Source of the DNA: Trichoplax adhaerens
Lineage: Eukaryota; Placozoa; Uniplacotomia; Trichoplacea; Trichoplacidae
NCBI RefSeq assembly: GCF_000150275.1
Contig: NW_002060945.1
Span: 7,330,939 to 7,394,938, forward strand
Direction of reading: 5' to 3'
Length of the DNA stretch: 64,000 nucleotides
The notes beneath the pieces are model-generated. The model ran no database searches. It was not told where the DNA came from and saw nothing but the letters and a program-made list of their open reading frames with translations. Of this stretch, positions 28,975 to 41,000 are shown piece after piece. Both the position numbers and the translations under genes were made by a program. The first letter of the stretch is position 1, and the number at the start of each line of letters is the position of its first letter.

Positions 28975-29755
28975 ACTATGAAGATGGAAGGAGGCGAAGA
29001 AGCGCCATGGTACACCGGTACAGTGTCAGGTCTAGACTAGCGCCCTATGACTACAATGTACAGTGTACAGTACGGGGTATCGCGCTGTACTGTACACTGT
29101 ACTGTACACGCTTCTCCTATGAAGATGGAAGGAGGCGAAGAAGCGCCATGGTGCACCGGTACAGTGTCAGGTCTACTGTACTGTATGTAGACTAGCGCCC
29201 TATGACTACAATGTACAGTGTACAGTACGGGGTATCGCGCTGTACTGTACACGCTTCTCCTATGAAGATGGAAGGAGGCGAAGAAGCGCCATGGTACAGT
29301 ACAGTACAGTGTCAGGTCTACAGTAGACTAGCGCCCTACAGTATGACTACAGTGTACAGTGTACAGTACGGGGTATCGCACTGTACTGTACACTGTACAC
29401 GCTTCTCCTAGGAAGATGGAAGGAGGCGAAGAAGAAGCATGGTACAGTGTCAGGTCTAGACTAGCGCCCTACTGTATGACTACAGTGTACAGTGTACAGT
29501 ACGGGGTGTCGCGCTGTACTGTACACTGTACACGCTTCTCCTATGAAGATGGAATATGACTACAGTGTACAGTGTACAGTACGGGGTATCGCTCTCTACA
29601 GTACTGTACTGTACTGTATAAAGATGGAAGGAGGCGAAGAAGAGCCATGGTACAGTGTAGCGCTGTCAGGTCTACTGTAGACTAGCGCCCTATGACTACA
29701 GTGTACAGTGTACAGTACAGGGTATCACGGCCTACTGGACACTGTACACGCTGCA
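28975..29755. repeat. Tandem array, 6 copies of about 140 bp, between NUP205 and E2F7/8
   Basis: Units are marked by AAGATGGAAGGAGGCGAAGA, or its start, at 28981, 29122, 29265, 29413, 29546 and 29621. Spacings are 141, 143, 148, 133 and 75 bp, so the fifth unit is internally shortened. Each full unit also has GCGCCATGGTAC, a GTGTCAGGTCTA segment, CTAGCGCCCTA, and a run of interlocking GTACAGTGTACAGTAC palindromes of variable length. Open frames through the array in several phases are repeat translations, not genes. Confidence 0.95.
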
Positions 29756-29821
29756 TCCATTCATCAAGGCTTGTGATTGGCTGCAATTTAAATCATTCAC
29801 GCCTGCGCTGTATCCACCGTC

Positions 29822-29877
29822 TTTTCGCGCGAATTCTCAAAAAACCAGTCAAGCGCCAACGGAGCTTGACTGGTTTT
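29822..29877. promoter_or_regulatory. Candidate E2F-binding element with adjacent 14-bp inverted repeat
   Basis: TTTTCGCGCGAA (29822-29833) contains the perfect palindrome TTCGCGCGAA and matches the E2F consensus TTTSGCGC on both strands. Next to it AAAACCAGTCAAGC (29841-29854) and GCTTGACTGGTTTT (29864-29877) form a perfect 14-bp inverted repeat. The end of its first arm plus the 9-base loop contains GCGCCAAC, a near-match to the inverted E2F site. The element lies about 830 bp upstream of the E2F7/8 start codon. E2F7/8 genes are known E2F targets in vertebrates; direct control here is inference. Confidence 0.5.
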
Positions 29878-29879
29878 GA

Positions 29880-30662
29880 TGATGCATAATAATACACAAA
29901 CTAGACTGAAGGCAGTCTCGACTTGTTACTATCCATGTACTCAGTCATGAGTGCATAGGACAGTGGAATCGGTGTTTTCAAGCCAGCTTTCCTGCATTTC
30001 ACCACCATCACACAGCTCGACTTCCCTCCATTTACCAACAGCTTCCACTTGCACCATAGTAATCCACTACAACTGGGGGGCCTAACTCGGCTTTCCATAT
30101 TAACTATAGAGCGAGTGGTCGATTTAATACTGAGTTTGCATTGAGCTGCAGGCGTGGATTTCCTTCATCGCGATTAGGGATTGCCAGATTAATCCACTCT
30201 AAATCAATCCATAGGTTCCTTTTTCTTCTCTTTCCAGTGGATCAATGCTATTGCTACAGCTTGACTTATTGGTAATTGAGTAGAGAACGCAAACTTCATC
30301 CACTGAAACGACAGAATCATCGTGCTGACCAAAGTTGAGTTGTATCGCGCCAAGAATCCATCGATCGCGAGTAGGCGATCCAATTGATATCAACATCCAT
30401 CAACGCTCGCTTTTACAACACAATATGATACTATCAATTGCCATTGGATATTAGAGTTTGCATTCTCTCTCTCTCTGTCAATTGGTCGACTACAAGCGGA
30501 ATTAGAGATCCTTTTTCCTCCATTAACTTTGCACATCCAGCTGAGTCGACAACATCGCCGTCGATAGACTGTACTGTAGTAGGCGAGATTAGGCTAGCAT
30601 TGATTGTCTAAACAACATTATTCAGCTCCAATTGGAAATCGTCTTCTACTTGCTAAAGCGCA
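29880..30662. other. Upstream region of E2F7/8, no gene recognised
   Basis: This is ordinary-complexity sequence with a short CT run (about 30464-30476) and minus-strand frames of 65 codons at 29901-30098 and 30199-30396 that match nothing I recognise. It probably holds the E2F7/8 promoter and 5' UTR. Confidence 0.4.
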
Positions 30663-33600
30663 ATGTATACCAATAATCCAGTACAAGATCCTATCCCGAT
30701 GCCATTGGCACAGGATAGCAATTTATCTTATCGTTTCACCAACACCACCATGGCATCGTGTAGTATCGATGCTATCAACAAATGCTCTTCACCAACGCCA
30801 ATCAGCACATCGTTACAAGAAATCCCGCCAACCACACCGGAAAAAAGTATTCGTCGTGCTGAGGATATTACTGTACCATTGACGCCAACTGCCAATTTGA
30901 AAATGTTGGCATCTGCTGTCAGCCCAGTTTTGAGAAATCGTGAAGAAAGAAAGCGTCTTTTCACTGAATTGCAAACTTCTAGTAGTAATTGTTCAGAATC
31001 AGGAGATTCAACAACAGAAGCAAAATCAACCACTTGTTTTAATAGAAAGGAAAAATCGCTAGGCTTGCTATGTCAGAGGTAGGGTATTGCCAAGGATCGA
31101 TAACCTTTTCAAAATTGCATCTTGCTTACATTTATAAAATGGGGTCAATCCAATGATTCAACAATACTTTTCCTCTCCTTTCATCCTTCAACAGTAAATT
31201 ATAAATTAACTTTGTGTTCCTGTAGGAGACGACATTCCCAACCTACTGTACAGTTTTCCATCATAATCACCATTGTAAAAAACTTCCATTTCCAATACCA
31301 TTTCATACACACCCTCAATCTTAATAATTCTTCGCCAATGTTGCTATCCACTCTTTCATTACATTACAATATTGCTAAAATTGCCAGTGTCCATGAATAC
31401 TCATGCAGTAATGGATTCAAATTTACACACAAATAGGCCAAATTCTATGCGGACCGTACAATAATAGAAAAATACCTAGTCATACAGTACTCAACACAAG
31501 CATGACTGTTCTTCTACGTTAATTTGATTCTTAGAGAGAATGACTTTTTGCACCCGTAGATGTAGTACTGCAAATGTATTCAGACAAATCCCATGAAATT
31601 GATTTGGACTATTCTTTCCATCTAGGCTACAATTGATCGTCATACTACACTTTTTATTCGTGATATACTGTACGTATAGCAATGGTACGTTTTTTCATAA
31701 TACAAACATCAAGTAGCTAGTAAAAAGAATGTCAAGATATCCCCAAGTCGTTGATTTTCTACTGACGATGTTGCAATCAATAGTGGCGTTCGAGGTATAA
31801 AGGAAAGCATTGCAGTGTAATGCTCGCCTCAATTTACTTTGAATTCATATTGTCCAATATACAAAACTGTAGGTAGTTGCACATGATACTACATAAAATG
31901 ATAGAAGACGTATTTGCAACTCAAAGCTAAAGGCATATCTTCCATCCTAGACTTCCTTTCATACTACACCCGCAGTATACAACAGTATATCGATGATTAC
32001 GCAGCACTATAAAAAAGTAATCAATTAATCAGATGGATCTGTCTAATGCACTGCGACTTAGCCGATACAAAATAAAGACGATACTATTAATAAAACTCCT
32101 GTAAAGGATATTACACATCATACCTGTCTGCTTTCTAAACAATGATTTGCTATTTCTAGATTTTTAGCACGTTATCCCGAAAATTCAGTTCCAGGACAAG
32201 AAATTGAAATTTGTTTAGATCATGTAGCGAAGGAGCTCCGTAAGTCTTTATAATGTAATAAAATAGTCAAGAAAAATAACAACATATAAATAAAGTTGGT
32301 CTCAATTTTTTAAAATTACACTGGCTGGGTACTTATAAATTTGAATTTTCCTGATATAGAGGTGGAACGGCGAAGAATCTATGATATTGTCAATGTACTG
32401 GAAAGTGTAGAAATCGTCAGTCGATTAGGAAAGAATACCTATGTTTGGCATGGAAAAAGGAAAATTGCATCCAATTTAGCCAAATTAAGGGTAAAGATTT
32501 ACGATACTGTACAAGACCTCAATCATAATATCACAATAGTACCGCTAACAATGATATTCTTATAAAAATGATTAATCTTTGCTTTTTGATCACTGTCACA
32601 CTTGGTGTAGATGTATTTATACTTTTTTAGTATTTTAAGTATGACCAATAAATGCCGTTATGCCCTTATTATTATCATCATCCATTATAATCATACCTTT
32701 GTGAATTATTCTAGGCGCATTTGAAACCTGCAACGCAAGGATTGCAAAACATAGATTTTAGTAACATCAGTTTTAGGCAGGAAATGAATGTAAGCTATTG
32801 AGAAAGTATTTCAAAGAGCATTTTGAATCTATAAACGTACATCTGTTTGATATAGCTTAATATCTATTTCTTATATTTTAGCTTTCAAAGAAACTTTCTC
32901 CAATGGAAGCTAAAAAAGATTCTTCCAGTGCTAGAAAAGGTACTGATACAACGTTCACACTTATGCCTTATATTGTTGACATGTTGTATTTGGAATTCAT
33001 CATTGCTTCTTAATCCATCAATCATAACTGACCTAAAGAATAAAAGATAATCTGTTTTTCGCTTTGATTGATACGTAGAAAACGCCCGTAAAGATAAATC
33101 GTTGGGGATGCTAAGTCAAAAATTTATCATGATGTTTATGGCTTCCGCGGTAATTGCCAATATACGAAATAGGATATCGTTGAGTAATTATTTTCGGCCT
33201 TTAATGACAAATTGTGTCATTTTTTCGGAAACAGACGGAGATAGTCACCTTAGATGAAGCAGCACAGGTCCTAATCGGGAAGCAGCCAGCCGAGAAGGAC
33301 TCGTCTAAATTTAAAAGTAAATTGTTGTTCTTTAATAACATGATAACGATGGGTAATAATGTATGTTTAGCTTGGTCAAGTGATGATAGTTAATTCTCTT
33401 GTGCTATGTTCATAGCTAAAGTGAGAAGACTGTATGACATAGCCAACATTTTATCAAGTCTTCGGATGATTGAAAAGACTCATGTAACTGAATGCACAAA
33501 GGGAAAGAAACCGGCGTTTAAATGGATAGGACTTAATTTCAGTACGCTTCCAGGTATGGTTACCGTTAATGATTTTACTTTACAGTGTCAATTATCAGTT

Positions 33601-35414
33601 GCAAGCTTTCTCATCCAGTAGGTAGTGCTCTTTGTACTAACAAATTTTATTAAAAGTAGAATTCATTGAAGTAGTTTACTTTATAGTATTCTGATGAATA
33701 AGCAAGATCGGTTACTTCTTTCAGACACCGAGAAGCCATATAACGCAATGAATAGCCCAGAACGCGCTGCCGTACAGTCATTAAGATATTTATCTGCAAG
33801 GAATGCAAGATCTGATGTCATTGTATCGACAAAATCTGTTCTACTGCCGCGTACTAATATCATGGATTGTCCGAAAAAGCATGAAAAGCCCACAACGCCC
33901 AATTTGCTAGACAGTAGTAGAATTAGCAATCGCGAGGATGATACCGAAAACAACCCTGAAAGGTCTTATATAACACATCTTAATAGGGAAAACTCAAGCA
34001 AGAGAATAAAACTAGGTATGGATGGAGCTGTAAGGCAATATGCTACTAGTGACTACATAGATGTCAATCTTTGCAGTATATATTGTGTGGTGGAGGTTTG
34101 TAGATTAATGCTTTTCGTCTTTAACAGTAACCTAACATTGCATTCTAAAATTTTTATCATTTTCTTTCTTTAATATCATAAGATCCAAGTAATTACCGCG
34201 GCAGTCCTCGAAAAAGAACGCAATTCGGCTTTGAAGGTTATTCAATAAAATAGTAATATAACAGTGCAGCTTTTATTTATATGCTACAGTGTATTAGCCA
34301 TGATTTGCGTAGAAAATTACGATAAAGATATAATTGATCATAATTATTGTAATTAATGATATAATACAGTCTACATATATTTGTGCTATAAACCTAAGTA
34401 TTGGTTTCATATGTACGCGTCTACTGCATTTTATATTCACAAAGACAATTAACTTTCAATGCATTCGCATGTTATTAGATTTGACTAACACTCAATCCGC
34501 AGTTTCTCCGAATACAACTTGGTATACTACTGCAACTCAAACTTATCCTACTGTGGCTCTGGCACCAGCAACAGATTTACTGATGACAAATGTTCCTACC
34601 CAACAACGAACTGATGTAGATCTACAGAATGGTAAGTTTGATATTGATGTGGTACACTTACAGTATATGTAATGGGTTTAAATTGACAATACAATTTATC
34701 TTCTCTGAAACTAGTGTCGAATAAAAGTTGGACAAGCAGTAACAATAATAATAGTGGTAGAAATAGTTCAAGTCCTACGACAAGTTGGGATAAGATGACA
34801 GGAAACAGTAATACTGATAATAACTATTATGTGCTCTTTGTATTGTGTGCCTCTTTAGTTAACGTATAGGATTAAATTAAATTGTTTTAAAATTACTTTT
34901 AGGAAGAGAATCTAGCAATCTGCAAGCCTTACCAACTACAAAAGTTGCAACAAGGCTTTCTCCTTGGCGTTTAGCTCCAGTGGTTACCGTAGGATCGCAT
35001 TGCTGTTTTATTATTAGCGAGCCAACCGCTACTGCTGCAACGTCAGGTACACCTATTACTGCTATCCCGCAACAAATATTGGTAACCGATTCTGAAGTTG
35101 TGAAAGCCATGTCCAATCGTGGTATAACTACTTCTGCTAGAATAGTCAATCCTCAATTAACGAATAATCCCATGCTACCCGTCCACATTACGACAGTGGA
35201 TAGTGGCTTAGCGGCATCTCTCCAGCCGAATTATTATAACTCCATACAGCAAACAATTAGTAGTAATAACAGCTCTTCATTGCAAGTCGGTAGTCGTTTT
35301 GAAAGCCCTCAACATCACAGAAATAAACAAGCAGATGGTGCATCTCCTACTATTAGCGATTGCAATGATAGCTCTAGAAACAGGGGTTGTAACAATGGTG
35401 AAAGAAAACAGTAA
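30663..35414 (+). CDS. Atypical E2F transcription factor, E2F7/E2F8 type
   Basis: This gene encodes a repressor E2F with two winged-helix DNA-binding domains and no dimerisation domain. It binds TTTSGCGC sites and represses cell-cycle genes. Twelve exons are proposed: 30663-31078, 32160-32239, 32360-32490, 32715-32789, 32882-32939, 33079-33149, 33235-33316, 33416-33558, 33703-34015, 34503-34631, 34715-34846 and 34903-35414, for about 713 aa. The leader [17 protein letters not shown] is an E2F7/8 hallmark. Domain 1 spans [17 protein letters not shown] to [13 protein letters not shown] and WHGKRK. Domain 2 spans [12 protein letters not shown] to [15 protein letters not shown] and KPAFKWIG. The C-terminal half is low-complexity (Ser/Asn/Thr-rich). 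The joins at 33558/33703 and 34846/34903 are the least certain. It matches the ancestor of E2F7 and E2F8, so no single symbol is given. Confidence 0.93.
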
Positions 35415-36803
35415 TATTATTATGAGAGATACCTGCTATATTAGTTTTATTCTATGATTATAACTAGTGTTTGACTTGGACTGAAAATGAACTTAATAAT
35501 ATCTCTACTACGTAGCCTGGATGGAGTTATTTTCGCTCGCTATTTTGATGGTGATGATAGAATTATGAGGATATTTTTTGGCAACAATTCACTTCCACGT
35601 AAAACTGTTTACAATGCACACTTTACCCTTGAAACTATATAAGATCTAGAGCTAATATTTTTTATAGTTGAAAATTTTTCTATCGATTTTCTGATGGATG
35701 TCCTCACGCTTATAATACAGTACTTTTGATTTTTATAACATTTTTGGAATAATTCTATTTACATCCTGCTAATGAAAGCGGAACTCTAATGTATGATAAC
35801 TTGAAACATAATAAATGTATGAGCTTACATATGTGTACGGCTTGGGATATTTCGTTGTAGATTACTCTCCTTTAACCTTTAACAAGAAAAATAAAGGATG
35901 GGATGATGAATAGTACATTACCTGCGTGTTTACGCCAACGCGGCGTTATTTCGATCTTGAACTCTTGTTGATTATAATAATTATTATACGCGTATTATTG
36001 CCTAATTTTGGGTCCATAGATTGTTTGTAATGTACAGTAGGTCTGTTCAAGGTCGCGTTTTATTTTTCATGTTAATTCAACCCTAAGAGAAAATTAGGAT
36101 GAGAGCGGTCTAGCGGCCTTGGTGAATTAGTACGACGTATCATTATTGGATGGAAAGCAGGGTTATTAGTCCTTGATTCTTCCATAAAATTTATCCATTT
36201 AGGAAGCTTGTGAAAACAGATCCAGCTTTCTATTCCAGACCACCTAGACTATTATACTTTGGTAATAAGCTAGTTGGATGCAGTAGTGTAAAGTTAGGCC
36301 CTAAACTCGCAAGATCTCTATACGCGAAAATCGACCTGCTGTAAGTAAACAAATAAATCAAAGCGCAAACTGATGTAATGGGCGTGCTCAGTTTCGGTCC
36401 GATGATTTTGGTAGGTGGTGCTGTTGGCTTCTAGAAGTGACATGATTTTTGCTACTGGATATCATAATCGATCAACTCAGTCACTCATTGCTAGACTGCA
36501 CTAATAATATGGTAGTGTCTTTTCTCGTCGTTAACTTTGCATGATTAGCAAAATTGATGTCATCATTGTGGTTTCAAGACTACAGTACCGCACTGTCGTT
36601 TTGGTTAATGTCTCCAAAAATAAAATAAATGATCATGTACAAATCAAAAGGATGTACACTTGTACAGTACTGTAGAATGTATTTGTCATATTTTGGAGAT
36701 ATTTAGACGGCCAGAAGCACCGTTCATGATTCCATGTTTATTCCTTTTTAGAGTCAGGCAAGTACAGAAATCCTCAGTCTAATTGTTCAATTTTAGCAAC
36801 TTG
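35415..36803. other. E2F7/8 3' flank and intergenic sequence
   Basis: No gene is recognised. AATAAA motifs at 35810-35815 and about 35890 are candidate poly(A) signals for E2F7/8. ACGCC-AACGC-GGCGT (about 35935) can form a small hairpin. A diverged piece of the following array (GCAAAATTGATGTC plus CAAGACTACAGTAC) occurs at about 36549-36590. Confidence 0.5.
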
Positions 36804-37641
36804 GCAAAATTGATGTTTTGGCCATAGTCTAGTTGTGACCATGTAGTACCAGAGAATGGAAAAAATATTGTTGCTCAAATGCTCAATACACCGCCACCGA
36901 TACACCTACTGTACTGTGCTAGGCTGAAACTGGAGTATAGTAAGCTGTAGTTCTAAGTCCATATTGCATAAATTACTTCTACTAATTTATCCAAAATGGC
37001 TAGTCTCCGATCATGAACTTGGAGACACTACAGTTTGGTGCCTGGCACCTTACTGCTTTAATAATGCACACAGCCATTCTGCAGACTACAGTACTAAAGA
37101 AGGTCTTGCAAAATTGATGTCTTGGCCATAGTTTCGTTGTGACCATGCAGTACTAGAGAATGGAAAAAATATCAGCAATATTTTTTTAAAATATTGCTGC
37201 TCAAATGCTCAATACACCTACTGTACTGTGCTAAGATGGCTAGTCTCCGATCATGAACTTGGAGACACTACAGTTTGGTGCCTGGCACCTTACTGCTTTA
37301 ATAATGCACACAGCCATTCTGTAGACTACAGTAGTAAAGAAGGTCTTGCAAAATTGATGTCTTGGCCATAGTTTCGTTATGACCATGCAGTACTAGAGAA
37401 TGGAAAAAATATTGTTGCTCAAATGCTCAATACACCTACTGTACTGTGCTAGGCTGAAACTGGAGTATAGTAAGCTGTAGTTCTAAGTCCATATTGCATA
37501 AATTACTTCTACTAATTTATCCAAGATGGCTAGTCTCCGATCATGAACTTGGAGACACTACAGTTTGGTGCCTGGCACCTTACTGCTTTAATAATGCACA
37601 CAGCCATACTGTAGACTACAGTACTAGAGAAGGTCTTTTTT
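36804..37641. repeat. Tandem array, 3 copies of 240-304 bp, upstream of MON1
   Basis: Units start with GCAAAATTGATGT at 36804, 37108 and 37348. The middle copy lacks a block of about 70 bp (the AGGCTGAAACTGGAGTATAG to TTTATCCAA part) present in the others. It also has a private insertion around 37170 that forms GCAATATTTT...AAATATTGC, a self-complementary hairpin. All units carry CTCCGATCATGAACTTGGAG (itself an inverted repeat, CTCC/GGAG), GGTGCCTGGCACC (inverted repeat) and TACTGTACTGTGC. Confidence 0.95.
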
Positions 37642-38059
37642 TCGAGTCGTCGCAGACACAGCACGTTACACGCATGGGCAGTCGTGCACACCACCGTGAT
37701 ACTGCACTAACGACTTCCTTCATGTCTTAATACACGGTTGGTGCTGTAGGTGGAGGCACTCCCAGCTCATCCATTTGGCTGAATTTCAATGTGGCTATTG
37801 GCCGGTTGGCTTTCTATTTTCTGTTGGCAAATTCAGTAATACTACGGAGATTATCGCTTCTATTTTCACCATTACCCATTTTCAACGACATCGGTTGTAG
37901 TCTGATAACTTGATTTGAATTGATTTCTTACTCGATCATCCAAGTGTATCATACTATCAATTCGACGCTTACGGTAGTGCACCAGTTAGCAGCCATTAAT
38001 AATATTTATAGACAAGAGTTATCGAGGCGGAAAGTAGTTGAGATAGATCGAATCGGGAC

Positions 38060-41000
38060 ATGATGGATGCTGCTAACCAAGATATATCAAGCGAGAACCT
38101 GGCCACAGCTATAGCGAATACATCACTAGCTGTAAGCGATCAAGTGACAGGCCAAGAAGTTGGTAACGATGATAGGTCAGCTATACATGGATATGACATA
38201 ACGGATAAACTTTGCATCAATAGTAGGACAGCTCCATTTATGCCATCAATTCTAGAACCATCAAGGGATCCGTTATGAACTGTGTACTATTGCAATCCTC
38301 TATTGATTAATTATCGTTACTACGTCAGTCAGACTATTACCGTAGAATGTTACTCATAAAGAAATATTCAAGGCTATACCACATTTCTACTGTCAATCGA
38401 TTTAGTACTATGTCATGAACGCTATCGAGCCTGCTCATTTCAATTGATCGCTGAAGGTGATGGACTAGATATCACTGCCATACGCTTCTACAGTAGTAGT
38501 AAAAGCTACCTACTTACGGAATCATATATCATACACTCCATAACTTTTAAAATCATACAGAATTATTCAAGAAAATGATGGCTTCTAATCGGAATGGTCA
38601 TAAAAATGAACTTGATACAGTACTGTAGTGTTAATGAATACTGTAATATTGGTTATCAATGTAATCATTATCTATCTAAGCGATCGAATAGTACAGTATA
38701 TCTCAATTTTAATAACTCCAGGCTGTAACTGTATCATAGTATTGTTCTAATGCTATTAGTACGATCTTCATTTGCGGTTTAAATTTGATTATTTACAGTT
38801 CTACCACTGCCTTATTCTTTACTGGATCCATCCTAGATAGCCAGAAGCAGCCGGAAGAGTAAGTTATTGACGCAGTATAAAATACAACATCTGCTGATAT
38901 CAAAACTGCTTATCTGCATTTTCATAGCGGTTTCATTTTTCATACAGTCAGTAAAATGGATAAATTTACAACTTGATAACATGGCTTTGATCGAAGTAGT
39001 CTAACCAGTATTCCTAATCGCCAATACTACAGTATACGTATTGCAGGTGTAATAGCAAAGTATTTCAATTACAGCTATTCAAACATGAATAAATTTTAAC
39101 AGATTATACTCATTTTGTCCCGATCATCGCTTTTTATACATCCTACACGGTAGTATTATATTAGATATTTTGACGGTGTTATTATAATCTAATGCTCATA
39201 TAATCGAGAAGATGGACATGATCATTTCTTCTTTTCTTATCTGCCCCTTAGCCAAATAATAAAGATCTTACTGTATTCATGAACAGTAATTTCGCAATAG
39301 ATTTAACTTCATAATCATTGTATAATCACTGTACTGTATAATGATGTCGATTTCCTGCATGTTGCCTTGAATACTGCGTCTTATCTAGGTAGTAATTAAG
39401 GTTCTATGAAGCAATGTAAAAATTTCTTATAACAATATTCATAATCATTATTGTGCATTGTATTAAGCATTGATACTTCTTTCTGGTTTCACGAAATGTA
39501 GCAGTGAAATTACTTTAACAAGTCATGGCAATGTCAATTTTGCTATACAAAGTGATCAAGAACATGAAATGGATGGCTTTATCCATTCTAATGAAGGTAG
39601 CAATAAATTTAACCTTTTATTTTTAGTTAAATTTTATTGGTATAAAATCAGCTTCATTGGACTTTGATGGTTAGATTTATTAACTATTGAATGATTACGG
39701 ATAGAAATAAGGTATTATTTCTCTCTTATTCTTGATAAAATAGCTGCTATTATTCGTAAGCAAGGAATGACTATCGGTAAGGCCTTATTTTACATAAAAT
39801 TACTGCACATAAACAATTCGGTAATATGTGTAGTTCTATGTATTGGTGCTTTGCCAGCAAAGAAACAATTCTTTGTTTTTTTACGTTGATCCTGATAGAC
39901 GTTAGTCATCCCGACTGGAGTAAGATTAATAAACATATATTTATACTAAGCGAAGCTGGAAAACCTATTTATAGCAGGTTAGAATTTTTACAAGCCAAGT
40001 AAAATACATCTCTTGATTCGTTTTCAATTACAAACTCTTACAGTACCTATACTATTATGCTTATTTACATACTTAATTAAAAAAGTAGCTGTATAAGCGT
40101 ATTTGTGAGTAACAATATCGTAGAAAATATCGTTGAGTATTATTGACAACAAGGGATGAGAATCGTAGGTATTGAGAGTGATTAAGCTTGTTATTTTTAT
40201 ATTTCATATATGTAAATGTTTGCGTGACAGATTAGATGGTGTGTCGATAATGCATTCGTTTAGTAAACTATAGAACCGTTAATTCTGAAATTATATATGA
40301 TACAGTAATTATTCTTACTTCAAATGACAAAGTATACTATTAAAAATTTCAACCTACTGTAGGATGATGAACACTCGTCTACTACTACGTATACGATTAC
40401 CGCTACAGCTAAAATCTTAATTGAACTTGCTAATATACTAGCGAAATGAGCCATAGGATATGATATTTGTACTATGCAACATTGTTAGTTTTCCTTGCAA
40501 TTGCTATTCAAAACATACATTTCGAGGAAATTTCTCACCGTTAAGAGTGACTTATCGGGATCAACAATCCGCTATAGTGACACTATTGTCAATACGGTTA
40601 ATATCGCCTCTTTCCATATAAAATCCTAGAACTATTCCAATAGTGTAATCATATCTAAACCGTATAATAGTCGATAGTAATGTCAGCAATCATACAATAT
40701 CATTTAATCATTCTAATATAATGGCAATCTAATCATGATAATCGTTCTTATCGTCTTGTTTATCCCATCTCTCAGTAATGAAAATTATATTGCAAAAATT
40801 ATTCGTGATTATGTGATACATATTGAAATACTTACAGATACGGAAATGAAGAGAAATTGGTGACAATTATGGGTGTCATGCAGGCATTGGTCTCTTTCGT
40901 TCAAGATTCTGATGATACGCTACAGTACTGAATTACTGTGTCTATTTCAATTTTAAACTCGTGAAAAGATTCTAGATTACAATTTAATAAGTACATTTTC

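Noticed and set aside
29007..29889. Series of 62-71-codon open frames in the 140-bp array
   Set aside because: Their products are the same repeat read in different phases, with no start context, homology or splice logic.
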